NCBI RefSeq assembly: GCF_004769665.1
Contig: NZ_RQGG01000013.1
Coordinates: 310,001-374,000 of the forward strand
Length of the DNA stretch: 64,000 bases
Origin: Leptospira kemamanensis
Lineage (GTDB): Bacteria > Spirochaetota > Leptospiria > Leptospirales > Leptospiraceae
Reading direction: 5' to 3'
Each line of letters opens with the position of its first letter. The first letter of the stretch is position 1. This document shows, piece by piece, positions 29,320-39,077 of the stretch. The notes beneath the pieces are model-generated. The model did no database searches. It saw only the letters and a program-made list of their open reading frames with translations, and was not told the DNA's origin. The translations under genes were made by a program, and so were the position numbers.

Positions 29320-30374
29320 TGATGAAGAAAATCAAAGTTTTTGTGATCGATGATTCTGCAGTCGTTAGACAAGTGTTAACCGAAACTTTCAAACAAGATT
29401 CTCAATTCCATTTTTTAGGAAGTGCTTCTGATCCCATCTTTGCTATGGACAAAATGAATAATGATTGGCCTGATGTCATCGTCCTAGACATTGAAATGCC
29501 AAGAATGGATGGATTGACTTTTTTAAAAAAAATCATGTCAGAAAGACCAACACCAGTTGTCATTTGTTCCACCCTAACAGAGGAAGGATCAGAAACGGCA
29601 ATTCTTGCCATGAATCTCGGTGCCTGTGATATCATCACCAAACCAAAAATTGGACTCAAAGATTTTTTAAACGAAAGTACAATCGCCTTAACAGATGCGG
29701 TAATGGCTGCAGCTCAAGCTACGATCAAACAATTACCGAATCCTAGTAAGACAAAAGAATTCAAAGTTCAGTTAGAAAAAAAACAAGACCTATCCTCTTT
29801 ACAAGCAACGGAAAAGATTGTTGCCATTGGAACTTCCACTGGTGGCACCATTGCCTTGGAACAGGTGTTAACCAAACTCCCCAAGGACAAAACTCCAGGG
29901 ATTGTCATTGTCCAACATATGCCAGAAAAATTCACCGAAGCCTTCGCCAAACGCCTAGATTCCATCTGCGAAATCGCAGTAAAAGAAGCAAAACACGGAG
30001 ATCGTGTGGTGCGAGGACTTGCCCTCATTGCCCCTGGGAACAAACATATGACCGTCAAACGATCTGGTGCTCAGTATTTTGTAGAAGTGGTAGATGGACC
30101 TCTTGTCAACCGCCACAAACCATCTGTGGATGTTTTATTTCGTTCGGTGGCAAAGTCTGCTGGGAAAAACTCCCGTGGCATCATCATGACAGGTATGGGA
30201 GATGATGGAGCGGCTGGACTTGTGGAAATGAAAGAAGCCGGTGCGGAAACCATTGCTCAAAATGAGGAATCGTCTGTTGTCTTTGGAATGCCAAAAGAGG
30301 CAATCAAAAGAGGATGTGTGGATCACATCCTCCCTTTAGGTGAAATTTACAAAACCATTGTAGGCTACGGTTAA
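29319..30374 (+). CDS. cheB: Protein-glutamate methylesterase CheB
   Basis: CheB removes methyl groups from receptors and deamidates them, activated by phosphorylation from CheA. An N-terminal receiver ([11 protein letters not shown], Asp in [18 protein letters not shown]) is joined to the esterase domain with the triad Ser in AIGTSTGG, His in IVQHMPEKF and Asp in [12 protein letters not shown]. The start is ATG at 29319 overlapping the cheD stop. It is the last gene of the operon and ends one base before the convergent carboxylase gene, with no visible terminator. Confidence 0.95.
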   Translation: MMKKIKVFVIDDSAVVRQVLTETFKQDSQFHFLGSASDPIFAMDKMNNDWPDVIVLDIEMPRMDGLTFLKKIMSERPTPVVICSTLTEEGSETAILAMNLGACDIITKPKIGLKDFLNESTIALTDAVMAAAQATIKQLPNPSKTKEFKVQLEKKQDLSSLQATEKIVAIGTSTGGTIALEQVLTKLPKDKTPGIVIVQHMPEKFTEAFAKRLDSICEIAVKEAKHGDRVVRGLALIAPGNKHMTVKRSGAQYFVEVVDGPLVNRHKPSVDVLFRSVAKSAGKNSRGIIMTGMGDDGAAGLVEMKEAGAETIAQNEESSVVFGMPKEAIKRGCVDHILPLGEIYKTIVGYG

Positions 30375-30375
30375 A

Positions 30376-33129
30376 TCAACCGAGCCCCAATTCCTTTGTC
30401 ACTTTTATTTTTCTAGCGCGAATGTCTTCTGGAGATTCTTCCTTCAAAATTTCGTCTGGTTTGATTTTGAAGATGGGTTGTGCTTTTGTCACAATCTTTC
30501 CATCAGAATCCGCCATCAAATTTTTGACTACGGTTCCACTCACTGGTGCCAGGATTTTGTTAAACATCTTCATTACTTCAATGATAAAGAGAGGTTGCCC
30601 CGCTTGGAAGTGGTCTCCTTCGTTGATGAGAGGAGGAAGGTTGGGAGCTTCTTTGGAGTAGAACATACCACCCATTGGTGCCACAATTTCATCCCCTGAC
30701 ATCTTCGGTGGAGGGTTCAGAGTTTTGATAAACGCATCTCTTGTGTCTTTGTTTTTAAATTCGTCAGGAACCACTCCGTCCAAATCTGCATTCACATCGA
30801 GACCAAAGAAATTCGATTTGATACCAATTTTCGGAAGTAATAACAATGTCTCAAGTCCTGCTTGGAATCCGTTATGACTTGCTTTTACTTTTTCCCAAAG
30901 TTCCTCAGAGATTTCCTTAGAAGGATTTTTTCCTTTCGCTACTGCTTCAGAAATTTCTTTCCAAGTTTTCAGTCCAGTGCGTTTGGAAAGTTCCGCATAA
31001 AACTCTTTTGCTTCAATAAGTAACTTCTCGTCGTGGTCCCAAATTTTTTCGGAACTTGCTTTTTGTTCCGTGGTATCCAAGTTTAAGTAGTAATACAAAG
31101 AATCCAAAAACTGAATTGGGTTTTCGTTGAAACTAACATTGTTTCCACTGCGAGTCCAAAGTTTCCCATCAAAATACCCGAGAAATCCACCAAGTAAGTG
31201 TGGATTGGCAAGGAGACGTTCCATAGGACGGATCACAAGAGTCATTTTTTTACTGAGGATTTTTTTCAGGTCGGCATCAGCGGCTTTTGTTTTTTCTGAC
31301 CAAAGGTATTCTAAATCCAAATCATTAATGACTGCTTGTAACGCACCAATCCCTGCTAAGTAGGAGATCATAAACGCAGTCGATGGTTTGAACATCGCAT
31401 CCTTACCTAAAATCCACTGGATGAGTCCATAGTGAACGAGTAAGTTGGTTTCTAGATTTTGGCCCCTAAGCTCTGTTTTGCGAAGGATGTTTCCTAAAAT
31501 TTCTAAGTTTTCTGTTCGGCTTTCTCCATAGGATACAATGAGAGCTACGTTGGAGTCGTATGCTCCAGCCAAGTTGTAATGAACAAAGGCACCTGTATCA
31601 GGGTTACGCGTACAAATCCCTTGGTCATCCCGGATCTCTTCTGGAAGTGGGTTTGACCAGTTTTGGATGATCCCACCAGCGTGAGGTTGGAGAGCACGGT
31701 TTGTCGCATTGATCCGAACTTCTGCTCCAGATACATTGCGTACAATTCGTTCTGGTTTTGGAACTCGTGGTCCGTGGATGGATAACACTGCCATCGCTTC
31801 CACGAGGGAATCAATGTAGAAGAAGTCATTTGGATCGTTAGGATTGGTAAACTTCATCTTGTAAACCATCTCGGTGACTCGGTGTTCTACCTGGATCCGA
31901 GTGTTCACTTCCATAAAGAAAAAACTATTTCCTTCTACGATACATTCAAAGGTAGAAACGGAATTGAGGCGAATTGCCTTTCCAAACACTTCTGCTTGGT
32001 GTTCCATATCTTTGAGTGTTTGTACATCTTTGTCGAGGATAGCTGCTTTTTTTGGATTGGAAGAACGAACAAGGTCTGCTTCTTTTTGTAAGAGTTCCAC
32101 GGTTTGGGAAATCTCTAAGAGTTTTTGTTCGTGCATCTGAAGGGAACAATCCCGTCCCCCAAGAGACAAGGACCATTCTCCGTTCCCGATGAGCTGGATT
32201 TCATTGTGACGAGTGTTTTCAATGTTTAACTCAATGAGGAAGTTTCGATTGGATCCAACGGCAGTCACTTTGGACTCTGCCAAAATTTCCATGACCGCAG
32301 ATTCGATTTCTCCTTTGGAAGAGATCACACGTTGGCCTTTTCCACCACCACCACCGATGTATTTGAATCGGATTCGTTTGCCAGGATACTTTTTCCAAAT
32401 GTCTTCACAGAGAATTTCTGACTCTTTTTGTAGGTCAGGAATGGATGTGATATCAATGGTTTTTTCGTACGAAAGTTGGAGTAAAATTTCTGCGTTGTCT
32501 TCCAATGATTTGGAATCGTTGAAAGAAAAGTTTAGATTGTTTTCTTTGGCAACTTTCAGGAGACCATCTTTGGAATTTCCCGTTTTACGAAGTAAAGCAA
32601 GTGCTGTGATGTTATCCACACCTGGGGTTACCGATACATTGAGGCTACGTGCGAGTTTTTTTGCTTCGTCTTTTGCCCCAGCACCTTTTGCCACATGGGA
32701 ACTTGGTCCCATAAAGATGATTCCTGCTTTTTCAATGGCTTCAATGAACTCGGCATCTTCTGCCATAAATCCGTAACCAGCAAAGATATGTGTGTATCCA
32801 TTGTCTTTTGCGATTCCAATGATTTGTTGGATACGCTCCTCTTTTTCTTCCTTACCAGCTCCCATATAATCAGGAACTCGGTGGATGTTTTCTGGGAAAC
32901 GGAAGTTACGAAGTTCAGGAGCAAGTGCTTTTGGATACACGATGGAATCTTTTTCAGAAAGTAAAATTCCATACTCTTTCACACCAATGGCATCAAAGAC
33001 ATCCATGGTTTCCTTACGAACAGGACCACGGCAAACGATGAGGCATTTGATTGATTCCACACTGAAGGAACGAATCCATGCGGATTCTGATTCTTGGAAC
33101 TGAATGCGTTTTAAATTCTTATCTAACAT
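30376..33129 (-). CDS. Acyl-CoA carboxylase, biotin carboxylase plus biotin carrier subunit
   Basis: The subunit that carboxylates biotin with ATP and bicarbonate, for an acetyl-, propionyl- or related acyl-CoA carboxylase. The N-terminal biotin carboxylase (1-570) shows GYGFMAEDAEFIEA, the ATP-grasp glycine loop YIGGGGGKGQR, MEVNTRIQVEHRVTEM and an unusual insertion (about 185-245) between FMGPSSHVAKGAGAKDEAKKLA and the ATP-grasp. The biotin site EVMKM is near 855, in a C-terminal carrier domain. A long middle region (about 570-790) is not typical of AccC. It lies five bases downstream of the carboxyltransferase gene. The acyl-CoA used is not clear from sequence. Confidence 0.88.
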   Translation of the reverse strand: MLDKNLKRIQFQESESAWIRSFSVESIKCLIVCRGPVRKETMDVFDAIGVKEYGILLSEKDSIVYPKALAPELRNFRFPENIHRVPDYMGAGKEEKEERIQQIIGIAKDNGYTHIFAGYGFMAEDAEFIEAIEKAGIIFMGPSSHVAKGAGAKDEAKKLARSLNVSVTPGVDNITALALLRKTGNSKDGLLKVAKENNLNFSFNDSKSLEDNAEILLQLSYEKTIDITSIPDLQKESEILCEDIWKKYPGKRIRFKYIGGGGGKGQRVISSKGEIESAVMEILAESKVTAVGSNRNFLIELNIENTRHNEIQLIGNGEWSLSLGGRDCSLQMHEQKLLEISQTVELLQKEADLVRSSNPKKAAILDKDVQTLKDMEHQAEVFGKAIRLNSVSTFECIVEGNSFFFMEVNTRIQVEHRVTEMVYKMKFTNPNDPNDFFYIDSLVEAMAVLSIHGPRVPKPERIVRNVSGAEVRINATNRALQPHAGGIIQNWSNPLPEEIRDDQGICTRNPDTGAFVHYNLAGAYDSNVALIVSYGESRTENLEILGNILRKTELRGQNLETNLLVHYGLIQWILGKDAMFKPSTAFMISYLAGIGALQAVINDLDLEYLWSEKTKAADADLKKILSKKMTLVIRPMERLLANPHLLGGFLGYFDGKLWTRSGNNVSFNENPIQFLDSLYYYLNLDTTEQKASSEKIWDHDEKLLIEAKEFYAELSKRTGLKTWKEISEAVAKGKNPSKEISEELWEKVKASHNGFQAGLETLLLLPKIGIKSNFFGLDVNADLDGVVPDEFKNKDTRDAFIKTLNPPPKMSGDEIVAPMGGMFYSKEAPNLPPLINEGDHFQAGQPLFIIEVMKMFNKILAPVSGTVVKNLMADSDGKIVTKAQPIFKIKPDEILKEESPEDIRARKIKVTKELGLG

Positions 33130-33134
33130 GGAAA

Positions 33135-34781
33135 TTATTCAAACTCCCTTTGAGGTCCGGACATTTCCGCCGGTTTGTATTTCGACATCAGGAAACTTAA
33201 GTTTTTGGATAAAACATTACGAGTGTAACCTGGTAGGATGATGGAAGAAACAGAACCTAGAGAAAGAGCTTCTTTTGGATTCATGAGTTCTTTTTCGTAT
33301 CGTTGGCCAATTTCAAAAAGTTTTCCATCGCGAATGGAAATCGCTTCTTTTTCACTCATTCCTTTTTTGACATTGGCAAGGAATTCTTTTTGAACCCCAG
33401 TGATTTCATCTTTGTATACATACTCTTTTCCAGCAGGACCCATAACGGCAATCCTTGCAGTAGGAAGAGCAAACACCATCGATGCTCCCGTAAAATACGA
33501 GTTAAATGTTGCATAAGCACCACCAAACGCATTACGAATGATGAGTGTGAGTCTTGGAGTTCGTAAATCAATGATAGAATCGAGGAGTTTTCTTCCTTCG
33601 AGAACAATCCCATTATGTTCTTGGTCACGGCCTGGTAAAAATCCAGTTGTGTCTTCTACAAACACCATTGGGATATTGTACAAGTTACAGAAACGAACAA
33701 AACGAGTTCCTTTACGAGACGCTCCAATGTCAATCTGCCCAGAAGAAACAGCGGAGTTATTGGCAAGAAAACCAACTACATGACCACCAATGCGACCAAA
33801 AGCAGTGACGATGTTTCTTGCTCTTTGTGGTTGTAATTCAAAGAACTCCCCATGGTCACAGATCTGTTGTAAGTATAGGGTGATGTCAAAAGGAGTGTTC
33901 ATCCCTGTAGGGGAATTGAATGTTTTACGGAAAAGGATATCTTCTTCGTAGATGAATCTGTCCACAGGGTCAGACGTTGGATAAAAAGGCGCAAAACTAT
34001 GGTTATTGTCTGGCAAATAAGAGAGAAGACGGATGGCTGTGCGTAGAGATCCCAACTCATCACCAGTCACAAGGTCTACCACCCCAGATTGACCGTGAAC
34101 CTTTGGGCCCCCTAAGTCTTCTGCCGAGATATCTTCCCCGAGAACTGACTTTACCACACCAGGTCCAGTGAGACCAAAGAAGGTTCCGTCACATTGGATC
34201 ATAAACGATCCTTGGCGTGGAAGGTAAGCACCACCACCAGCGTTAAACCCAAACATGAGCATGACAGAAGGAACCACACCACTGATTTTACGAAGTGCTG
34301 TGAATGCTTCGGAGTATCCGTCAAGTCCACCGACACCCGCTGGCACATAAGCACCTGCAGAGTCGTTCATCCCGATAAGTGGGATTCCATGAGTTCCAGC
34401 CATTTGGATGAGGCGAGCTAGTTTACTACCGTTTGTCGCATCCATGGAGCCAGCACGTAATGTAAAATCATGCCCGTAGACCGCTACGTCGCGACCCTTG
34501 ATATTTAAAATTCCTGTTACGATGGAGGCACCATCTAAATTGGGACCCCAGTTTTGGTACGTGATGTTTGGTTCTTCGTCTGTGAGAACTTTGATCCTTT
34601 CCCAGACCGTCATCCTGTTTTTGGAATGTTGGACACGAATTCTGTCTTCACCACCACCAAGAAACGGTTTTTCGATTAATTCTTTACCGAGTTTGAGAGC
34701 ATCATCATAAATTCCGGTTTTGGTTTCCGGAGCCTTGGATTCTTTGAACGGGTTGTTTAGGGAATACTGCATGGTTTCCAT
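33135..34781 (-). CDS. Acyl-CoA carboxylase, carboxyltransferase subunit
   Basis: Moves the carboxyl group from biotin to an acyl-CoA. A two-lobed crotonase-fold carboxyltransferase of 548 residues, as in propionyl- and methylcrotonyl-CoA carboxylase beta subunits: [24 protein letters not shown] in the first half, [15 protein letters not shown], and in the second half [36 protein letters not shown] and [16 protein letters not shown]. It is the first gene of the pair with the biotin subunit, so the two form one complex. Substrate preference is unresolved; the family covers acetyl-, propionyl-, methylcrotonyl- and geranyl-CoA enzymes. Confidence 0.92.
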   Translation of the reverse strand: METMQYSLNNPFKESKAPETKTGIYDDALKLGKELIEKPFLGGGEDRIRVQHSKNRMTVWERIKVLTDEEPNITYQNWGPNLDGASIVTGILNIKGRDVAVYGHDFTLRAGSMDATNGSKLARLIQMAGTHGIPLIGMNDSAGAYVPAGVGGLDGYSEAFTALRKISGVVPSVMLMFGFNAGGGAYLPRQGSFMIQCDGTFFGLTGPGVVKSVLGEDISAEDLGGPKVHGQSGVVDLVTGDELGSLRTAIRLLSYLPDNNHSFAPFYPTSDPVDRFIYEEDILFRKTFNSPTGMNTPFDITLYLQQICDHGEFFELQPQRARNIVTAFGRIGGHVVGFLANNSAVSSGQIDIGASRKGTRFVRFCNLYNIPMVFVEDTTGFLPGRDQEHNGIVLEGRKLLDSIIDLRTPRLTLIIRNAFGGAYATFNSYFTGASMVFALPTARIAVMGPAGKEYVYKDEITGVQKEFLANVKKGMSEKEAISIRDGKLFEIGQRYEKELMNPKEALSLGSVSSIILPGYTRNVLSKNLSFLMSKYKPAEMSGPQREFE

Positions 34782-34808
34782 AAGTTTTTTTCCAATGTTT
34801 TGTTTAGG

Positions 34809-34830
34809 ATCACTTAGAAAAGTGATTTTT
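34809..34830. other. Short hairpin after the STAS gene
   Basis: ATCACTT (34809-34815) pairs with AAGTGAT (34820-34826) over a four-base loop, right after the STAS stop. The T run (34826-34830) follows only on the plus strand, so for the minus-strand genes it is a weak terminator at best; it might stop antisense transcription. Confidence 0.3.
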
Positions 34831-35170
34831 ACTTTAAAGCTGCATCTAAATCAGGATAAATTGTGAATAACTGCTGCATTCCGATAATATCGAAAACTTT
34901 CTCGACAGCTGGTTGTAATCCACAGATAGAAATGCTGATTTTCTGCTCTTGGCAATGCCTGAGTGTCGTGACAAGAAGGCGGAGTCCTGCGGAAGAAATA
35001 AAAGGTACTTCACTCAAATTAAAAATCACAGATTTGCCAGAAGAACTGACGAGATTTAGTAAATCTTTTTCAATTTTATGTGTGTTGTGAACATCCAAAT
35101 TGCCTTGGACATGTACAACCAACTTATTTCCCAATTCTTCTGATCGGATTCCAATTTTATCTTCGTTCAT
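34829..35170 (-). CDS. STAS-domain anti-sigma factor antagonist
   Basis: A 113-residue RsbV/SpoIIAA-like protein: [21 protein letters not shown], then [20 protein letters not shown] with the phosphorylatable Ser in ISSAG, and [24 protein letters not shown]. Such proteins bind an anti-sigma factor when unphosphorylated. Its ATG overlaps the stop of the phosphatase-ATPase gene (ATGA), so the proposed kinase/phosphatase and its substrate are made together. No sigma factor gene is adjacent, so the output may be another one elsewhere or not transcriptional. Confidence 0.9.
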   Translation of the reverse strand: MNEDKIGIRSEELGNKLVVHVQGNLDVHNTHKIEKDLLNLVSSSGKSVIFNLSEVPFISSAGLRLLVTTLRHCQEQKISISICGLQPAVEKVFDIIGMQQLFTIYPDLDAALK

Positions 35171-37914
35171 ACGATTATTTTCTCCAAATAGGTTATGTTT
35201 TGTTTCCCATTGTACTCATATGAAACTTTGTCCATAAGGGTTTCCATGAGATAAACGCCAAATCCTCCCTTTCGTTCGCCTTTCAAATTGGCTTCTACGG
35301 AAGGTTTCGGAACTTTTTTTCTGTCGAAGGGTTTGCCTTCATCTACGAGAATAATTTTTAACTTATCGCCCATCAGTTCAAATTTACATTCAAACTTTGG
35401 ATTTTGAAGTTCTGTATCTTTGTAACTATGCATCACAATATTAGTGGCTGCTTCATCCAAAGATATTAAGATGTCATCAAAGGCAAAAGGTTTTGTGATT
35501 TTTGATTCCAAATGTTCGGAAATAAAATCACGGAGTTTGGGAATTTCATTTGGATGTGCATCAAAAGACTTTACCATTTCAAAACTCGTCACCTCTGCAA
35601 ATTTTAAGATCATCACAGTAAAATCATCATATTGTTCTTCCGACCGAGAAAAGTCCCGAATGTCGTCATACACGGATTCCACGATTTTTTGAGACGATTC
35701 ATCCCGCCTTTGGATGATAAAGTCAATGAATCGCTCGAGTCCGTATTCTTCTCCATCGGGACTTTTTTCCTCAATGGCTCCATCTGTATAAAAAACTAAA
35801 ATATCGCCAGGTTCCAGTTGGATTTCTCCCCCCTGGTAGTTTGTATGAGGAACCACACCAAGTGGCGCCCCTTTTCCCTTTAGGAGTTCAAAACTCCCAT
35901 CCTTTTTGATCCAAATTTGGTCATTGTGGCCAGCCGATGCAAACTTTAAGGTACGTGTTTTCCTTTGGTAATTCACAAGGAACAAGGTCACAAACATCCC
36001 GGATTGGGAATCTTCATAAATCAATTGGTTGGCACGAAAGAGGAGTTCAGAAGGAGAAAGATCGGTTGTACGAGAGAGAGTCCGGATGATGGAACTTGAC
36101 ATGGCCATAAAAATAGCAGCAGGTAAACTTTTCCCAGACACATCCGCCACAAGAAAGGAAAACTGTTCATCTCCAAAGGCATGGAAATCATAAAAATCAC
36201 CTGATACTTCTTTGGCGGCGACAGACATGACTCCTAAATCAAAGAGTGGAGATTGGATGAGGGCATTGGGTAAAATATTGTTTTGGATCTTACGTGTGAT
36301 TTCGATTTCTTTTTCGATCGATTTTTTTGTGATGATTTCTTGGTTGAGGCGTAAGTTCTCGTATGCTTTTGCTAAAGGAGAAGACAATGTTTTTAACATA
36401 CGCAGATCCGTTTCATTAAACGAATGAGCGGAATGTTTTCCACTCACATACAAGGCCGCACGTAAATTGCCACCTCTAGGAGCGATCGGTAAAATGAGAA
36501 AGTTTTTCTTCAGAGTGTAAAACTCGAGTTCCAAAAAGGATTCCTCTAGTTGTGGGGTAACCACTGCCATCCTAGGATTTCCAGATTCCATTAGGCTTAA
36601 AAACAAACGACTTTCAAACATGGGAAAAAAGGATTCACGAACAATCCCAAGTTGCCTAGCATAAACCTGGATTCTGTTTTTATTTTTTTCCTCGATAATG
36701 ACCATTCCCGCATCTTCGCATGACAACTCTTTGGTGAGAATACTCAATGTTTTGGACATGAGTCCCAATTCGTCATGGGATTCAAGAACAGCCTGGCCTA
36801 AATCAAAAATGGATTCGAGTGTACTTAATTTTTGTTTGAGTTCGAGGTTTGTGATGTTTAGGTTTTCTAAAAGTCTTGTTTTTTGAATGGCAACTGCACA
36901 AGCACTCGAAAAGGATAAAAACGTATCGATATCATCTTGGCTAAAATTATTCCGATCAATGGTATTGATTGCCTCAATGACACCAATGACCTCGTCTCCC
37001 ACAATCAGAGGACTTGCCAAAATATTGCGAGTTACAAAATTAGAAGCCTTGTCTACATCACGAAATACCCGATCATCATTTTGTGCATCATTGATGATCA
37101 TGGGTTGTTTCGTCACAGCCACAGTTCCCGCAATTCCCTGTCCCACAGGAACTTTGATTTTGGAAACCTCTTCTCGTTTTTCACCTGTAACCGTATGAAA
37201 TAACAAAAACTCTTTCTTTTCATCTAATAAAAGTAAGGAACTAGCTTCTGTACGAAACACTGATTTGGCAGATTCCATCACCATCACAAGTACATGTTCC
37301 AAATCAACACTAGTATTGATGAGAACAGCGACACGAATGATTTCTTCTAAAAAGTATTGCAGCCGGTTATTATTATTGTGGATGTTCGCATTGTCGATGA
37401 GAAGTAAAACGGAAGTGGCTAAGGAATTAAAAAACTGTGGTTCTTCTTCCGAAAAAACAGTGTCCTTAAACAGCGCATTTAAATTGGCACTAAAATAATT
37501 AATGAGATCTAAATCTTGTTCGGAAAAATTCTGAAAATGTTTGATGCCTTCTAAAACCAAAACACCAAGCGACATGTCTCCCAGCTCATCTCCCAAATAA
37601 CACGCGATATACGACTCCGAAACGGGAGCATCATTTGGATTGATGTGAGTTCCTTTTTTGACTAAGATACTTTTTTTGGATTTGAAAACATGTTTTGCAA
37701 TCAAAGCCGCATTGGCTTTATCTTGCATAAGACCAATCTGACTTAAATTTCCCCGTTCATTTCGTACGTAGATGGCCGCTGCTTTTGCGGAAACAAAACG
37801 TTTGGCTTGTCCTAATATGAAATGGTATACATCATCGAGTTCTGATGAGGAGGAAAGATAGAATCCGCCATCTTTGTTTTTTAAGATAATTGGCGGAAGG
37901 GAATTTGGTTTCAA
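35167..37914 (-). CDS. GAF-PP2C phosphatase fused to anti-sigma-type kinase ATPase
   Basis: A 915-residue regulator combining both enzymes of a partner-switching pathway. Order: three GAF-like sensor regions (about 20-150, 190-345 and 365-520), a SpoIIE/RsbU-type PP2C phosphatase (about 545-765) with EVSGDFYDF, VADVSGKSLPAA and VFYTDGAIEE, and a C-terminal RsbW-type ATPase (about 775-915) with ISLDEAATNIVMHSYKD (N box) and ERKGGFGVYLMETLMD (G2). The second GAF contains the well-formed PVGQGIAGTVAVTKQPMIIND. No membrane span. Start TTG at 37914. It is coupled to the STAS gene downstream and preceded after four bases by a coiled-coil protein. Confidence 0.92.
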   Translation of the reverse strand: MKPNSLPPIILKNKDGGFYLSSSSELDDVYHFILGQAKRFVSAKAAAIYVRNERGNLSQIGLMQDKANAALIAKHVFKSKKSILVKKGTHINPNDAPVSESYIACYLGDELGDMSLGVLVLEGIKHFQNFSEQDLDLINYFSANLNALFKDTVFSEEEPQFFNSLATSVLLLIDNANIHNNNNRLQYFLEEIIRVAVLINTSVDLEHVLVMVMESAKSVFRTEASSLLLLDEKKEFLLFHTVTGEKREEVSKIKVPVGQGIAGTVAVTKQPMIINDAQNDDRVFRDVDKASNFVTRNILASPLIVGDEVIGVIEAINTIDRNNFSQDDIDTFLSFSSACAVAIQKTRLLENLNITNLELKQKLSTLESIFDLGQAVLESHDELGLMSKTLSILTKELSCEDAGMVIIEEKNKNRIQVYARQLGIVRESFFPMFESRLFLSLMESGNPRMAVVTPQLEESFLELEFYTLKKNFLILPIAPRGGNLRAALYVSGKHSAHSFNETDLRMLKTLSSPLAKAYENLRLNQEIITKKSIEKEIEITRKIQNNILPNALIQSPLFDLGVMSVAAKEVSGDFYDFHAFGDEQFSFLVADVSGKSLPAAIFMAMSSSIIRTLSRTTDLSPSELLFRANQLIYEDSQSGMFVTLFLVNYQRKTRTLKFASAGHNDQIWIKKDGSFELLKGKGAPLGVVPHTNYQGGEIQLEPGDILVFYTDGAIEEKSPDGEEYGLERFIDFIIQRRDESSQKIVESVYDDIRDFSRSEEQYDDFTVMILKFAEVTSFEMVKSFDAHPNEIPKLRDFISEHLESKITKPFAFDDILISLDEAATNIVMHSYKDTELQNPKFECKFELMGDKLKIILVDEGKPFDRKKVPKPSVEANLKGERKGGFGVYLMETLMDKVSYEYNGKQNITYLEKIIV

Positions 37915-37918
37915 TGGT

Positions 37919-38230
37919 TTAATCTTTGCTAAACTTTAAAGATTCTTCTCTCAGTTTACGATTGGCATCTTCAAGGGATTTGATTTTATCAAAGGCTGAC
38001 ATGAGTTCGTCACGACTTAAATTGGAAACCATTGTACTTGCTTCCACAGTTTCTTTTGCTTGCCTAAGTTCTACTCGTGAGTAATCGATGATTTGTTCAT
38101 ACATACGAATGATTTCATCTGCATTAGCTAATTCTTGTTCATTGAGTCTAAGAACTTTTTCATACCCTTTGATGATATCCGATTGGATTTTCAATTTTTT
38201 AGTGAGTTCTTCTACCGTATCTTGTCCCAT
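37919..38230 (-). CDS. Small coiled-coil protein, 103 aa
   Basis: I do not recognise a family. The protein is almost entirely helical with heptad-like spacing (LTKKLKIQSDIIKGYEKVLRL and on), charged, without Cys and without export signal. It lies four bases upstream of the GAF-PP2C gene and is the first gene of that operon, so it may be a scaffold or input partner of the switch. The divergent tRNA-Ala lies 75 bases away. Confidence 0.72.
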   Translation of the reverse strand: MGQDTVEELTKKLKIQSDIIKGYEKVLRLNEQELANADEIIRMYEQIIDYSRVELRQAKETVEASTMVSNLSRDELMSAFDKIKSLEDANRKLREESLKFSKD

Positions 38231-38305
38231 AAAATCTCTGGTTCCTTAGCCATTTTGGGATTCTGTTGACAGACAAACGCAGTCTCTCACCTTGGATTAG
38301 CACAA

Positions 38306-38378
<73 letters not shown>

Positions 38379-38492
38379 AAATCCCTCCCGAGATTTCAGC
38401 GTTTGAACCCTTCCCTGTCAAATTCTTTTTCATTTGGTTAGGAGTTCACTTGATCATTCAGTGACCTTTTTCAATCTATTCCATATTAGATT

Positions 38493-39032
38493 ATGGCTGT
38501 ACGTAAAATATTAAAAATTGGGAATCCTCTCCTTCGTCAAACGAGCGAAGATGTCACAGAATCCGAAATCCAAACAAAAGATTTCAAAAAATTGATTCGA
38601 GATATGTTTGAAACCATGCGCCATGCGGATGGTGTGGGTCTTGCCGCCCCACAAATTGGTGTTTTGAAAAAATTGGTGGTCGTCGGCCAAGAAGATGACA
38701 ACGAACGTTATCCTGGAACCCCAGAAGTTCCAAACCAAATCATCCTCAATCCAGAAATCACCCCACTAGCTCCTCCGGGAGATGGGTTTTGGGAAGGTTG
38801 TCTTTCTGTGCCTGGAATGCGTGGGTATGTAGAACGACCGAATAAAATCCGTATGAAATGGCGGGATGAAAACTACGAGGAACACGACGAAATCATAGAA
38901 GGATACCGAGCCATCGTATTACAACATGAATGTGACCATTTGTTTGGTGTATTGTACGTGGATCGCTTGAAAAGCACCAAGTTATTTGGTTTCAATGAAG
39001 ACATTGATACTGCAGGAAAATTGTTAGATTAA
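38493..39032 (+). CDS. def: Peptide deformylase
   Basis: Removes the formyl group from the initiator methionine of new proteins; a metal enzyme. All three motifs are present: [11 protein letters not shown] (about 48-58), EGCLSVPGM with the metal cysteine (about 107-115) and QHECDHLFG with two metal histidines and the catalytic Glu (about 149-157). The 179-residue length is normal, with the extended loop ([16 protein letters not shown]) between motifs 1 and 2 seen in Leptospira PDF. It stands alone after the tRNA gene, 45 bases before the RND pump gene. Confidence 0.97.
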   Translation: MAVRKILKIGNPLLRQTSEDVTESEIQTKDFKKLIRDMFETMRHADGVGLAAPQIGVLKKLVVVGQEDDNERYPGTPEVPNQIILNPEITPLAPPGDGFWEGCLSVPGMRGYVERPNKIRMKWRDENYEEHDEIIEGYRAIVLQHECDHLFGVLYVDRLKSTKLFGFNEDIDTAGKLLD

Positions 39033-39077
39033 ATTAAGATCGTTTTGGTTTGCAAGTGAGTTCTTGCAGGAGATTCC

